Assembly: GCA_012518115.1 (NCBI GenBank)
Contig: JAAYTD010000013.1
Coordinates: 1-64,000, forward strand
DNA: 64,000 nucleotides
Direction: 5' to 3'
DNA from: Ignavibacteria bacterium
GTDB lineage: Bacteria; Bacteroidota; Ignavibacteria; Kapaibacteriales; UBA2268
In this document: positions 34,774 to 45,295 of the stretch, in pieces
How positions within the stretch are numbered: position 1 is the stretch's first letter
Layout: the number at the start of each line of letters is the position of its first letter
The notes under the pieces: model-generated
Databases searched by the model: none
What the model was told of the DNA's origin: nothing
What the model saw: the letters and a program-made list of their open reading frames with translations, nothing else
Position numbers and translations under genes: made by a program

Positions 34774-35658
34774 TTATTCTTGTGGCTCAAATAGACGCAT
34801 TTCTAATTCTTTTTTTATCTTTTCTAAAAACCATTTTGGAGTACTTGTAGCACCTGTTATGCCGATATTGTTGAAGTTTTTTATTTCTTCTAAATCAATA
34901 TCTGTGCTATCTTCGATGAAGATAGTGTTTTTATTAGCTTCTTGGCATATTCTAAATAGAACTTTTCCATTTGAGGAATTGTGACCTGCAACAAATATAA
35001 TCATCTCATTGTTTTTTGCAAACTCACGTAATTTTTTTTCACGACTTGTAACAAATTTGCATATAGTATTTTTGAAAATAAAGTTACTAGCTAGTTCAAT
35101 TTCTAAATGTTCTTCAATATATTTTTTGATACTTAGTAAGCCTGCTGTGTCCATTGTTGTTTGTGAGCAAAGCATTGTTTTTTTAGAAAAATCAATTTTT
35201 GATTTAAGTTCTTCAAGTGTTTTGCCTACACAGCATTCGTTACGGCATACGCCTCGCAATCCAATAACTTCAGCATGTTCATATTTTCCATAAATAACGA
35301 TTTGCCAGCCGTCTTTATAGTAACTTTCTACTAGCTCCTGCAATTTTTTTACAAGCGGACAAGTTGCATCAACGAAAGGGATCTTTAGTTTTTTTAATAT
35401 GTTGTAAGTTTCAGGCGGTTCGCCGTGAGCACGAATAATTACAGTTGTTGTATTAGGATCAACTTTAGCTAAGTCTTCATGCTCTATTGTAACTAATTTT
35501 TTTTTCTCTAATCTTTTTATCTCGTGCGGATTATGAATAATTTCACCTAATACGCAACAATTTTGAACGGATTTTTCGGATAAAATTTGTTCTACTTTAT
35601 CAATAGTTTGAACTACACCCCAACAAAATCCAGCATTATCATCAACAAGTATTTTCAT
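34774..35658 (-). CDS. ispH: 4-hydroxy-3-methylbut-2-enyl diphosphate reductase
   Basis: 294 residues. The three iron-sulfur Cys are at 12 (NAGFCWGV), 100 (VDATCPLV) and 200 (KNTICKFV). Substrate-binding His are at 42 (IHNP), 78 (RAHG) and 128 (YEHAEVIG), and the SQTTM motif is at 166-170. IspH makes IPP and DMAPP, the last step of the MEP isoprenoid pathway, in the cytoplasm. The KFVTSREK after Cys200 is unlike the usual ATxxRQ, a minor variation. No neighbour is linked in function. Confidence 0.93.
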   Translation of the reverse strand: MKILVDDNAGFCWGVVQTIDKVEQILSEKSVQNCCVLGEIIHNPHEIKRLEKKKLVTIEHEDLAKVDPNTTTVIIRAHGEPPETYNILKKLKIPFVDATCPLVKKLQELVESYYKDGWQIVIYGKYEHAEVIGLRGVCRNECCVGKTLEELKSKIDFSKKTMLCSQTTMDTAGLLSIKKYIEEHLEIELASNFIFKNTICKFVTSREKKLREFAKNNEMIIFVAGHNSSNGKVLFRICQEANKNTIFIEDSTDIDLEEIKNFNNIGITGATSTPKWFLEKIKKELEMRLFEPQE

Positions 35659-35696
35659 TTTTTAAGGATAATAAAAAGAATTATTTTACGCCAAAA

Positions 35697-35731
35697 AAAA
35701 ACGCTAATTTTAATTTAAGATAGCGTTTTCG
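35697..35731 (-). terminator. Terminator after the TPR gene at 35747
   Basis: AAAACGCTA (35698-35706) with TAGCGTTTT (35721-35729), with an A run that is a T run on the minus strand after the stem. Confidence 0.75.
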
Positions 35732-35746
35732 TATTTTTAATTTAGT

Positions 35747-37042
35747 TTATTTTTTATTTTCAGATAATTTATGTTTCATAAATTCAATTTCTTTTTCAAC
35801 GTCAGGAATAAATATTTCTAATTCTTCGTTAGTTTTTGCAAGTTGGATAAATTGCTTGCAATCTTCAATAGCATTTTCGTATCTTTCCAGCGCTCTATAT
35901 GAATTTGCTCTATTATGTAAAATAGTTGCATCTTGCATGTTTTGTAAAACTACAGAATAATCTTCAATAGCGTTTTCGTATTTTTTTATATTATAAAAAC
36001 AGTTAGCGCGATTTTTCAATATTTCCATTCTGTTGGGAAGTTGCAATTGTGCTTTAGAATAATCTTTTATAGCTTCTTCATAATTTTTCGCAAGATAATT
36101 CATATTGCCACGCAATTCGTTTATATTCATTCCACCTTTATAATTTTTTGCTTTATCAAGATATTTAATGGCATTATCGTATTCATTATTTCGGTAATGT
36201 ACTAAAGCTATGTGATAATTGATTTCATCTTTATCATGTTGGTTTTTCATAGCTACATTAAAATCGTTCAAAGCGTCATTAAATTTGCCATCTTCCATAT
36301 AAGCAAGACCGCGATAAAAATATAGTTCTCCATCTTTAGGCGCTAATTTTATTCCTTTGGAGTAGTAATTAATAGCTTCAAGATAATTATGTTGTTCTAA
36401 TGCTATAGTTGCACGTAATTTATAAGCGTCAGAAGATTCAGGATTTAGTGAAATTGCAGTATCTAAATCAGCTTGTGCTTGAGTAAATTCTTTTAATCTA
36501 TAAAGCAGTTCGCCACGTGCTATGTAAGCAGAGAAGTTTTTAGAGTCAAGAGTAATTGACTTGGTAAAGTCTGCTAAAGCTTCTTGTCTAGCGTTATTTT
36601 CTACATATAAAATGCCACGATTGTAATAAAAATTAGAATTGTTCGGTTCGAACTCTATAAGTTTATCCAAATCTTTAACAGCTAAATCATATTGCTTTTG
36701 CAATCTATATGATTCTGCACGACTTCTGTAGGCATCTAAAAACTGAATATCTATTTTTATAGCTTCACTGAAATCCTTTATAGCTAAATCATAATTACCG
36801 AGCATATATTGAGAATTGCCACGTAAATTATAAGCTTCTGCAATCTTGTCATTCTTTTGAATAAGTGCATCCATAGCTTTTATTACAGCATTGAAATTAT
36901 TAGCATTATAAAAAGAAACACCTTGATTAAAAAGGTCTACTTCTTCTTTAGTGTTTAATGTGATACTACCTTTTGCATTAGTATCTAAAGCAAAAAGAAA
37001 AGATACGGATAAAAACAACAAAAATAAATATCGTAATTTCAT
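35747..37042 (-). CDS. Secreted or periplasmic TPR protein
   Basis: 431 residues. A signal peptide (LFLLFLSVSFLFALDTNAKG) is followed by about ten TPR units from residue ~38 to 415 (for example AEAYNLRGNSQYMLGNYDLA, KDFSEAIKIDIQFLDAYRSR), ending in a basic helix. Unlike the TPR gene at the left edge its units are diverged, so it is an older protein. Probably a scaffold in the periplasm. TATATTTG on the minus strand at 37129-37122 is a -7 candidate. Confidence 0.85.
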   Translation of the reverse strand: MKLRYLFLLFLSVSFLFALDTNAKGSITLNTKEEVDLFNQGVSFYNANNFNAVIKAMDALIQKNDKIAEAYNLRGNSQYMLGNYDLAIKDFSEAIKIDIQFLDAYRSRAESYRLQKQYDLAVKDLDKLIEFEPNNSNFYYNRGILYVENNARQEALADFTKSITLDSKNFSAYIARGELLYRLKEFTQAQADLDTAISLNPESSDAYKLRATIALEQHNYLEAINYYSKGIKLAPKDGELYFYRGLAYMEDGKFNDALNDFNVAMKNQHDKDEINYHIALVHYRNNEYDNAIKYLDKAKNYKGGMNINELRGNMNYLAKNYEEAIKDYSKAQLQLPNRMEILKNRANCFYNIKKYENAIEDYSVVLQNMQDATILHNRANSYRALERYENAIEDCKQFIQLAKTNEELEIFIPDVEKEIEFMKHKLSENKK

Positions 37043-37266
37043 AATTATATAATTCTTCTCAAATGTTAAAACAAATTAAAATACTACTTGATACTTGCAA
37101 TTTCTATACCAAATCATTCCACAAATATACAAAAAAAATATAATATCTAAAGCATTAATGAATATTTTTATAAAAACATTTACATTTTGTGTGTTTTTTC
37201 GTATTTATACAGTATAGTTAGTAATATTATAGTATATTATCTTACATTCATTATTTTTAGAAGACC

Positions 37267-38598
37267 ATGAAATTAAATAAATTAACAGTTAAATCGAAAG
37301 AAGCTATTCAAAATGCTCAAGCTATAGCTGATAGCAATAATAACCAATATATTGAGCCTGTGCATATTTTTGCTGCAATGTTGCAAGATCCGCAAGGTAT
37401 TACAAGTAAAATTTTGAGTAAAATTACAGGTAATCTAAACATAATAAAAATCAAGACAGCGGAGCTCTTAGACCGATTGCCAAAAACTACGGGAAGCAAT
37501 TTAGAGAAATATGCTTCTTCTGAAGTAAATGAATTGTATGCAAAAGCTAAATCAGAAGCAAAGGAATTAAGAGATGAGTACATTAGTTTAGAGCATTTTT
37601 TGCTTGCATTTACTCAAATATCTGGTGATGTTTCGCAACTTTTACGTGCAAACTCTTGTTCACGTGAAGATATTTTAAAAGTTCTGCAAGAGATTCGCGG
37701 TAATCAGCGGATAACAGATGAAAATCCGGAGGATAAGTATCAATCTTTATTGCGTTATGGTCGCAACTTAAATGACTTAGTAAATGCGGGGAAGTTAGAT
37801 CCTGTAATAGGACGAGATGACGAAATAAGGCGAGTAATGCAAGTGCTTTCAAGACGAACAAAAAATAATCCCGTTCTTATAGGTGATCCGGGGGTTGGAA
37901 AAACGGCTATCGTTGAAGGTATAGCGCAGCGTATCGTAAATGGAGATGTGCCTGAAGGTTTGAAAACTAAGCAAATCATTGCTTTAGACTTAGCTTCTCT
38001 TGTAGCCGGCGCTAGTTATCGCGGTCAATTTGAAGACAGATTAAAAGCAGTAATTAAAGATGTAACAGATGCAGACGGCGAAATAATTTTATTTATCGAT
38101 GAAATGCACACTCTTATTGGTGCGGGTGCAGTTTCAGGCTCAATGGATGCTGCAAATATATTGAAACCTGCTTTAGCACGTGGCGAGCTCCATTGCATAG
38201 GCGCGACAACTTTAGATGAATATCAAAAATATATAGAAAAAGATGCAGCTTTAGAAAGACGTTTCCAAAAAGTTATGATTAATGAACCGAGCGTTGAAGA
38301 TACAATATCTATTTTGAGAGGTTTGAAAAATAAGTATGAAGTTCATCACGGCGTTAGAATAAAAGATTCTGCTATTATAGCGGCGGCGGAGCTCTCTGAC
38401 AGATATATATCAGATAGATTTTTGCCTGATAAAGCTATAGATTTAATTGATGAAGCCGCAAGTTTTTTGCGTTTAGAAATCGATAGTGTTCCTGAAGAAA
38501 TTGATTCTATTCAACGAAAAATAACGCAATTGGAAATAGAAAGAGAAGCATTGCTTCGCGAACAGAACAACGAAGATATAGAATTTATAAATAGTTAA
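37267..38598 (+). CDS. ClpB-like AAA+ protein ending after the first ATPase domain
   Basis: 443 residues, half the usual ~860. The Clp N-domain is at 1-145. The first AAA+ domain has [19 protein letters not shown] (Walker A 206-213), a Walker [11 protein letters not shown] and pore-like [13 protein letters not shown] with the arginine finger LERRFQKV. The chain then enters the start of the ClpB middle domain ([15 protein letters not shown]) and stops. No NBD2 sequence follows; a new gene begins 27 bp later. NBD1 is fully intact, so it is either a real single-ring unfoldase or a 3' deletion. ClpB normally rescues aggregated proteins with DnaK. Confidence 0.85.
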   Translation: MKLNKLTVKSKEAIQNAQAIADSNNNQYIEPVHIFAAMLQDPQGITSKILSKITGNLNIIKIKTAELLDRLPKTTGSNLEKYASSEVNELYAKAKSEAKELRDEYISLEHFLLAFTQISGDVSQLLRANSCSREDILKVLQEIRGNQRITDENPEDKYQSLLRYGRNLNDLVNAGKLDPVIGRDDEIRRVMQVLSRRTKNNPVLIGDPGVGKTAIVEGIAQRIVNGDVPEGLKTKQIIALDLASLVAGASYRGQFEDRLKAVIKDVTDADGEIILFIDEMHTLIGAGAVSGSMDAANILKPALARGELHCIGATTLDEYQKYIEKDAALERRFQKVMINEPSVEDTISILRGLKNKYEVHHGVRIKDSAIIAAAELSDRYISDRFLPDKAIDLIDEAASFLRLEIDSVPEEIDSIQRKITQLEIEREALLREQNNEDIEFINS

Positions 38599-38624
38599 AT
38601 AATATTTTTAAAAAAGGTGAGAAC

Positions 38625-39305
38625 ATGTTGAAAATTACTTATATTGCACATTCTGCATTTATATTAGACGACGGAAAATACAAAGTCGCACTTGATCCTT
38701 TTATAACAGGAAATCCGAACGCAACAATAAAATTAGAAGATGTTAAACCTGATTTTATTTTTGTATCTCATGGACATGGTGATCATATTGGCGATACTAT
38801 TGAATTAGCTAAGGCTAATGACAGTACAGTTATAACTATTGCAGATCTGGCATATTATCTTAATAAAAAGGGAATAAAAACGCACGATATGAACATAGGT
38901 GGTGAATATGAATTTCCTTTCGGAACGTTAAAAATGACAATGGCACAGCATTCTGCTGGCTCTTTAGAAGGCGAAAGTATGGGAAATTCAACTGGCGCTA
39001 TTATTTCGATGGGCGGACGTAAAGTATATTTTGCAGGTGATACAGGACTTTTTGTAGATATGAAATTCATAGGAGAAATATCTAAACCAGATGTTTTGAT
39101 GTTGCCGATAGGTGGAAATTATACTATGGGAATTGATGATGCTGTTAAAGCGGTAGAACTCATAAATACGGCTGATATTGTAATTCCTATGCACTTTAAT
39201 ACTTTTCCAGTTATAAAAACAGATGTAGAAAAGTTCAAAAACAAGATAGCTGATATAGGAAAGAAAGCAATTGTATTAGGATATGGCGAAACAATAAGCT
39301 TGTAG
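38625..39305 (+). CDS. UPF0173 metal-dependent hydrolase (UlaG-like)
   Basis: 226 residues, the usual length. Metallo-beta-lactamase fold: LDPFITGNPNA, FVSHGHGDHIGDT (HxHxDH), AQHSAG, VYFAGDTGLF (metal Asp) and the late IPMHFNTFPV. Family members are cytoplasmic hydrolases of uncertain substrate. It follows the ClpB-like gene by 27 bp. Confidence 0.93.
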   Translation: MLKITYIAHSAFILDDGKYKVALDPFITGNPNATIKLEDVKPDFIFVSHGHGDHIGDTIELAKANDSTVITIADLAYYLNKKGIKTHDMNIGGEYEFPFGTLKMTMAQHSAGSLEGESMGNSTGAIISMGGRKVYFAGDTGLFVDMKFIGEISKPDVLMLPIGGNYTMGIDDAVKAVELINTADIVIPMHFNTFPVIKTDVEKFKNKIADIGKKAIVLGYGETISL

Positions 39306-39399
39306 TTTATCTTTAAAAACTCTAATTATAGCAAATTATAGTAAAAAACAACAAATATTTTTTTCTTTTTTTGAAAAATCTATTGTAATTATTTGTATA

Positions 39400-39433
39400 T
39401 TTGTTAAAAAAGAGTTATTTTGCAGTATATTTG
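39400..39433 (+). promoter_or_regulatory. Promoter of the T9SS gene at 39481
   Basis: TTTG at 39400-39403 and TATATTTG at 39426-39433, with 22 bases between; slightly longer than usual. Confidence 0.5.
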
Positions 39434-39480
39434 TATTAACAAACTTTATTATTTTATAAACTAATATGGAGTATATCTCG

Positions 39481-41790
39481 ATGAAATTAATGAAAAAATT
39501 GTTTTCGGTTATCGCGGGACTTGCGGTAACATTAACAGCAGCAAATATGAATGCTGCAATTAAGCCGTTAGGTGGTATAGAATTACCTGTTGAAAAAATT
39601 AAAGCAACAAGTGTTGTAGAAACAGCAACACCTATAATGAATGCTATAAGCGTGGACAAAGTTGATGGCAGTACATTAGCTGAAGCAGGCGTTACTTTAA
39701 AGTATATAGGTAATCATTTCGGTGGTCAATGGTACCAAACTAATTGTACAAATCAAACCCCTATATCTTACGACCCCTATACAAACACATTATTTCTCTT
39801 TTCTAATGTTCGTAGTGGATCGGACGCAGAAGGCAACCCACTTGAAGGCGGACAAATTAGAAAGTATGGTAACTTAGCATATTCGCAAGATATGGGTGAA
39901 ACTTGGAACGAATTTAATGTGTACGATTATACGGAAGTATCAGATTACCAAGTAGCAATAACCACAGAGCGTTTCTATTCTTCAGTAGCTGTTGTAAATC
40001 CTAAAAAATCAACTAACTTTGAAGATATTAAAATTGCTTATCGTAGTTGGTTAAGAAAAAATGATAATATAGGATTTCAACCTGAATATAAATTAAGTAT
40101 ATTCGGTTTTTTGTCAGGTGCAGATATACTTAACGAGAAAAAAGCGATAGAAGTTGAAGTTGAAGGACCGTGGGAAACACCGGGACCAAGATTCAGCACT
40201 GGCATCATATCTAATGCTGCTACTTTTGATGATAAAGGATATGTTTATTTTTCAGGAAGAGCATGGGGAGCAGAAAATACAACATATATGACACAACATT
40301 CTATGGTAGGAATAGATATGACAGACGATTTAGGAGATGATGCAGCTACTTTGGTTTCTGAAAAAGGGTTCGGTAGATGTTTAACTGAAATTAACCAATA
40401 TATAGGTGGTATGCAACCAGGTACGGCTAGTACATATCTTGCTATGACTGGTATGGATGTTGATCCTGAAGGAAATATATATTTATTTACTTTAGATCCG
40501 GATAAAACAGCTTTTGATACTGGTGAAACAGATAATGAAAAATATCATAGATATCCAAGAATATTCAAGTCCACTCCTGACGGTAGAAACTTCAAATTGA
40601 TTGATTCAATTCCAACAGAAGTAGTAAATGATTATTTAACAAGTATTTTTGCTGACTTGGAAGGAGGATTCGGTTTTCAATCTGTTTTTGATATGACTGA
40701 TCACTTTGTAGCGACTGGTGTTGATCAATATTCTATAATGTTAGTTCTACGATATATTGTAAAAGATGAAGAAGGTCAAAATAGATTAATCAAACAACTT
40801 ACTGAATTCGAGAAAAAAGATGGCAAATGGAATATCAGAAAAATTGACTTGGTAGATCCAGGTTATGCTGGATATGTAGATGAAGCAGGTGAAAGATATA
40901 TAGCAGCACCTTTAGAATTGTATATAGCTGAACATGAAGGAGCACATCGTCTTTTTGCGACAACAAACGGAACTAATCAAACACCAAATTTTGAAGTTCA
41001 AGTTGCAAAAACTAAAGACGGAAAACATTTAGTTGTTAAATATATCAATGTTTTTGAAACTCCACTGAACCCTGAAACGAATATGATGGCGGTATTGCCT
41101 GACTCTTTATATTTGTATTGGCAATGGAATGGATATAATGACAACGGTGAGCCTATTTCAGAAATACGTAAAGTAAAAATAAAAGAATTTCCTTATGCTC
41201 AAACATATTTGTCATATCGTAAAATTGATGGTGGCGAATGGAGCAAACCTGTAAAAGCTATAAACAGTGACACCATAAGTACTCGTTATACAATGATACC
41301 ACGTGTAGTTGCTAATATTAACGAAATTCCTATAGCTTTCTGTATTACATTGAAACGTCCAAATGCAACTGATCCATTCAATAATTTCCATAAATCTTTG
41401 CCAAGTGTATTAGCAAATAATGTATTGAATAACTATAACTATGGAATGTATATGTTTGCAGATGCAACAAAAAAATCTACAGCTTATAACGGCGGTATTT
41501 CTATTGATGAAACAAAAGTGGATAATTTAACATTTGCATTAGGCGAAGCTTATCCAAATCCTGCAAATGCTAAGATTAACTTTGAATTTAGTTTAGTTAG
41601 TCCAAGCCATGCTAACTTAACAATTTATAATGCATTAGGTCAAGCAGTTGCGGAAGTTGTAAATCAATATTTAGATGCTAACCACTATGTAGTAGATTTT
41701 GAAACTGCTAATTTACCTATTGGAACATACTATTATGTTCTTAAAGCAGGTGAAAGATCAGAAACAAAAATGTTTAATATCGGAAGATAA
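39481..41790 (+). CDS. Secreted T9SS protein, unknown function
   Basis: 769 residues from ATG 39481, which starts directly with the signal peptide (KLMKKLFSVIAGLAVTLTAA); an in-frame ATG at 39466 adds five residues. The body is beta-rich with acidic loops and SYSQDMGETWNEF-like text (AYSQDMGETWNEFNVYDY), resembling exo-alpha-sialidase/BNR-type propellers. The C-terminus is a type A sorting domain (GEAYPNPANAKINFEFSL, then LPIGTYYYVLKAG). Exported by T9SS. A typical terminator follows. Confidence 0.8.
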   Translation: MKLMKKLFSVIAGLAVTLTAANMNAAIKPLGGIELPVEKIKATSVVETATPIMNAISVDKVDGSTLAEAGVTLKYIGNHFGGQWYQTNCTNQTPISYDPYTNTLFLFSNVRSGSDAEGNPLEGGQIRKYGNLAYSQDMGETWNEFNVYDYTEVSDYQVAITTERFYSSVAVVNPKKSTNFEDIKIAYRSWLRKNDNIGFQPEYKLSIFGFLSGADILNEKKAIEVEVEGPWETPGPRFSTGIISNAATFDDKGYVYFSGRAWGAENTTYMTQHSMVGIDMTDDLGDDAATLVSEKGFGRCLTEINQYIGGMQPGTASTYLAMTGMDVDPEGNIYLFTLDPDKTAFDTGETDNEKYHRYPRIFKSTPDGRNFKLIDSIPTEVVNDYLTSIFADLEGGFGFQSVFDMTDHFVATGVDQYSIMLVLRYIVKDEEGQNRLIKQLTEFEKKDGKWNIRKIDLVDPGYAGYVDEAGERYIAAPLELYIAEHEGAHRLFATTNGTNQTPNFEVQVAKTKDGKHLVVKYINVFETPLNPETNMMAVLPDSLYLYWQWNGYNDNGEPISEIRKVKIKEFPYAQTYLSYRKIDGGEWSKPVKAINSDTISTRYTMIPRVVANINEIPIAFCITLKRPNATDPFNNFHKSLPSVLANNVLNNYNYGMYMFADATKKSTAYNGGISIDETKVDNLTFALGEAYPNPANAKINFEFSLVSPSHANLTIYNALGQAVAEVVNQYLDANHYVVDFETANLPIGTYYYVLKAGERSETKMFNIGR

Positions 41791-41813
41791 AAAACATAAA
41801 ACACACTTTTTAC

Positions 41814-41849
41814 AAGGCAAGAAAGTTATTCTTTCTTGCCTATTTTTAT
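41814..41849 (+). terminator. Intrinsic terminator
   Basis: Perfect stem GGCAAGAAAG (41816-41825) with CTTTCTTGCC (41831-41840), then a T-rich run. Confidence 0.9.
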
Positions 41850-41961
41850 TTTAAATATCGTCGTCTAAACTATGGTTTATACCCTTTAGAATAGTATTTT
41901 TATCCAAAGATTTGTAATTTTCATTTTAATTTTGTAAGTTTGAATAAAAATATAAGTTAAT

Positions 41962-43020
41962 ATGTCATTACCTAAAATAGTACTAGTAAAAGAAAGTTTT
42001 GAGTATTTACGCAAGTTGCTCAAATCTAGCAGTTATTCATGTCCCCACGAATAAAAATGTTAATAGAACTAAAGAAACATGAGGATACTGGCATCTCAAA
42101 ACGTGATTTAGCCGATCTTGTTGGCGTAAGCCATAAATAGCATCCAAACATGGCGAACATAATATCTATCAGGAGGAATAAAGTTGCTTCTTTCACATAA
42201 AAGAACAGGATATAAACCCTCACTAATTACAGCCAAAGAAAGAGAGAAAATAGAAGAACTATTGAAAAATCCTTCAAATGGTTTTAGAGGTTATACGGAA
42301 CTACATGCATGGATAAAAAAAAGAACTAAACAAAAATATAAATTATAATACACTTTATAAGTATTGTGTTAGAGAGTTTGGCTCGGGAATCAAAGTAGCT
42401 AGAAAAAGTCATATCAAAAAAAATATGGAAGCAGTAGAGGCTCTAAAAAAAAACTTCAGTCAAATCTGTACCGAAGCAATCAAAACTAAGGAAAACAGAT
42501 ATAAAAGTGTAAATCTTTACTTTTAAGTTGAAAGCCGATTTGGGCTTTTTACTAGAAACGGCAAAGCACTAACAGTTAAAGGAATAAAGCCTATTTGTCC
42601 ATTTCACCAGGTTTTTTATATCACTTCATCTGTTTGGTGCTTTTTCTCCAATAAATGGAGATAGTTTTCTTCTTGAAATGCCTGTTTGCAATAGCGATGT
42701 ATTTCAGATTTTCTTAGACGAATTTTCTCTTCGTAATACTACCGAACTTAAAATAATGTTTCTGACAATGGTGCCTTTCATAAAGCACAAAAATTGATAA
42801 TTCCAGACAATATAATTCTTATTTTTCTACCTCCTTATTCTCCAGAGTTAAATTCTGCTGAGAAGATCTGGGCTAAATTTAAATGAGATTTTACTAATAA
42901 ACTATTTTTGACTTTAGACACATTAAAAGAATTTTTATCTAAAATTACTTCTCAACTCTCAAACAACGAAGTTATATCTATTTGCTCGTATGAATATATT
43001 TTTTGGGCAATTGTTGAACC
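41962..43020 (+). pseudogene. Decayed IS630-family transposase
   Basis: Pieces in different frames match an IS630 transposase. In order: the helix-turn-helix part (MLIELKKHEDTGISKRDLAD), TGYKPSLITAKEREKIEELL, GFRGYTELHAWIKKRTKQK, NTLYKYCVREFG, ESRFGLFTRNGKALTVKGIK, and then DNGAFHKAQKLIIPDNIILI with FLPPYSPELNSAEKIWAKFK, the catalytic D...E region. Stops at about 42136, 42346 and 42524, and frame shifts in between, show it cannot be expressed whole. The TA-targeting ends were not identified. The tail reaches the recG stop codon. Confidence 0.85.
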
Positions 43021-43041
43021 AAGATATAATTCAAAGTGGTA

Positions 43042-45267
43042 TTATGCTATTGCTAACAAATTATTTCCACCTTTAACTATTTTTATCATTTGCTTTCGTA
43101 ACAATATATTTTTTGTCATACTTAGATTTTCATCTTCGTGAAAAATTTCGTTAGCAGCATTTTTAGCTTCGCTTAAAATTTCAATATCCTGCACAATATC
43201 AGCATATTTAAATTCTGGCAATCCAGATTGTTTTGTTCCCATAATATCGCCCGGTCCGCGTAGCTGCACATCAACTTCCGCAATTTTAAATCCGTCGTTT
43301 GTAGTTTGCATAGTTTTTAATCTTACAATTGCAGCATTTTTTTCATCTTCGGCATTTTTATTTTTTGCAAATTGGAATTGGAAATTATTTTTTGTCATAA
43401 GAAAACAGTAAGATTGTAGCGATCCTCTTCCGACACGTCCCCGTAATTGGTGCAATTGCGATAAGCCAAATCTTTCAGCATTCTCTACCATCATAATAGT
43501 AGCATTCGGAACATCAATTCCGACTTCAACAACTGTTGTAGCTACAAGAATTTGAAATTCCTTGTTAAGAAACTTTGTCATCACTTCTTCCTTTTCATAC
43601 CAGAACATTTGACCATGCAACAATCCGCATTCAATATGTGGAAAAACTTCATTTTTAATAATTTCATAATGTTCTACAGCTGATTTTAGTTCTTCTAATT
43701 TTTCTGATTTTTCAACAAGCGGAAATACAATGTAAGCTTGTCTTCCTTCTTTAATTTCTTTGTTAATGAAACGAAATAGCTCTTGCCTTTGATTTTCAAA
43801 AGTAACTTTAGTTATTATAGGTAAACGGTTTTTGGGCATAGTTTTTATAACAGAAACATCAAGATCACCATAAACAGTCATAGTAAGAGTTCTTGGAATA
43901 GGAGTAGCTGTCATATATAATATATGCGGTGCAGTTTTACTATCTTTCATCGATTCTTTTGCTAACTTTATCAATTCAGCTCTTTGCATAACACCAAAGC
44001 GATGTTGTTCGTCAATAACAATTAGTCCGAGATTGTTATACATCACATCAGATTGGAACATAGCGTGTGTTCCGATGATTATATTTGCTTTCCCCGAAGT
44101 AATCTGCTCTATAATTTCTGCTTTCATTTTTTTCTTTAAGCCGCCAACAAGCTGCACAACTTCTATATCAAGTCCTTCCAACATTTTTTTTACAGTATGG
44201 AAATGTTGTTCTGCAAGTATTTCGGTAGGCGCCATCATAGCTACTTGAAAACCTTCGTCTATTATCATCAGCATAGTAAGAATAGCTACAATAGTTTTTC
44301 CTGAACCGACATCACCTTGCAACAATCTATTCATAGCTTTGCCCGAAGCAAAATCTTTAGCAAATTCGCGTAACACTTTTTTTTGGTCGGAGCTTAAAAA
44401 AAAAGGTAATTTATCGTAAAGAGCTCTAGCTAGTTTACTTTTTTTCGTTATCAAAATACCTTCTTCTTGTTCAACGATTTTTTTCCGTTGCAATCTTATA
44501 TTCATTTGATAATAAAGAAGCTCTTCAAATTTTATGCGGTTCATTGCTTTTTGTGCTATTTCCTGCGAAGGTGGTGTATGTAGAATTTGTATTGTTTGTT
44601 TTAAGTTCGGAAATTTATATTTTTCTAAAATATATTCGGGCAGCGTTTCTTTTATTTCATTTATATATATAGCACTTGCTTCTGCAATAATGTTTCTTAA
44701 AATGCGATTTGTTAATTTTGCTTTTCGCATATTTTCCGTAATTTTATATTTAGGAATTAAACCGCCCTGCATATAAAAATTTATATCTTCCGCATCTATA
44801 ATTTCAATTTCGGGATGAGCAAAAGAAACTTTTCCTCTAAGGATATTAGGTCTCCCGCTTACAGATAGTATTTGCCCGACCTTATATTTTTTTTCATAGT
44901 TTTCTGCAAAGTGAAAAAAAACTATTTCAAAAAACTGTCCTTTCATATCTTTGACGCTCAAAGTAAGCATTTTTTTTCTGTAGCGTAATTCTCTCAAATT
45001 AGAGTTTACAATTTGTCCTATGATAATAACTTCGCGAGTTAAAGAAAAGTCAAGTAGATTGTTTTCTGTTTCAAAGATATTTTGCTTGTATATTATTTCA
45101 TCAACTGAGCCTGCAGAATTTCGGTCTATGTATCCTTTTGGAAAATAAGTAATTAGTTCTTGGATAGATGTAATTCCGTCAGCTACTAAAGCGTTTGTAT
45201 ATCTTTTGCAAATTTGTTTTAATCGCAAAAAATCAGGATCGTTTTCTTGTAATTTTTTTTCTGCCAT
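43042..45267 (-). CDS. recG: ATP-dependent DNA helicase RecG
   Basis: 741 residues, slightly longer than the usual ~690. The OB-fold wedge domain is at ~80-180. Helicase lobe 1 has LLQGDVGSGKTIVAILTMLM (Walker A) and VIDEQHRFGVMQR (DExH), then MTATPIPRTL. Lobe 2 has VATTVVEVGIDVPNATIMMV and QLHQLRGRVGRGSLQSYC. RecG remodels stalled forks and Holliday junctions. The last residues (GGNNLLAIA) abut the IS630 remnant. The DUF2279 gene is 28 bp upstream on the same strand. Confidence 0.95.
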   Translation of the reverse strand: MAEKKLQENDPDFLRLKQICKRYTNALVADGITSIQELITYFPKGYIDRNSAGSVDEIIYKQNIFETENNLLDFSLTREVIIIGQIVNSNLRELRYRKKMLTLSVKDMKGQFFEIVFFHFAENYEKKYKVGQILSVSGRPNILRGKVSFAHPEIEIIDAEDINFYMQGGLIPKYKITENMRKAKLTNRILRNIIAEASAIYINEIKETLPEYILEKYKFPNLKQTIQILHTPPSQEIAQKAMNRIKFEELLYYQMNIRLQRKKIVEQEEGILITKKSKLARALYDKLPFFLSSDQKKVLREFAKDFASGKAMNRLLQGDVGSGKTIVAILTMLMIIDEGFQVAMMAPTEILAEQHFHTVKKMLEGLDIEVVQLVGGLKKKMKAEIIEQITSGKANIIIGTHAMFQSDVMYNNLGLIVIDEQHRFGVMQRAELIKLAKESMKDSKTAPHILYMTATPIPRTLTMTVYGDLDVSVIKTMPKNRLPIITKVTFENQRQELFRFINKEIKEGRQAYIVFPLVEKSEKLEELKSAVEHYEIIKNEVFPHIECGLLHGQMFWYEKEEVMTKFLNKEFQILVATTVVEVGIDVPNATIMMVENAERFGLSQLHQLRGRVGRGSLQSYCFLMTKNNFQFQFAKNKNAEDEKNAAIVRLKTMQTTNDGFKIAEVDVQLRGPGDIMGTKQSGLPEFKYADIVQDIEILSEAKNAANEIFHEDENLSMTKNILLRKQMIKIVKGGNNLLAIA

Positions 45268-45295
45268 TTTAATTAACTTTTATTTTCTGTTTCGC

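Noticed and set aside
42908-43141. 77-residue plus-strand open frame
   Set aside because: Its first part is the 3' piece of the decayed IS630 transposase and the rest is antisense to recG.
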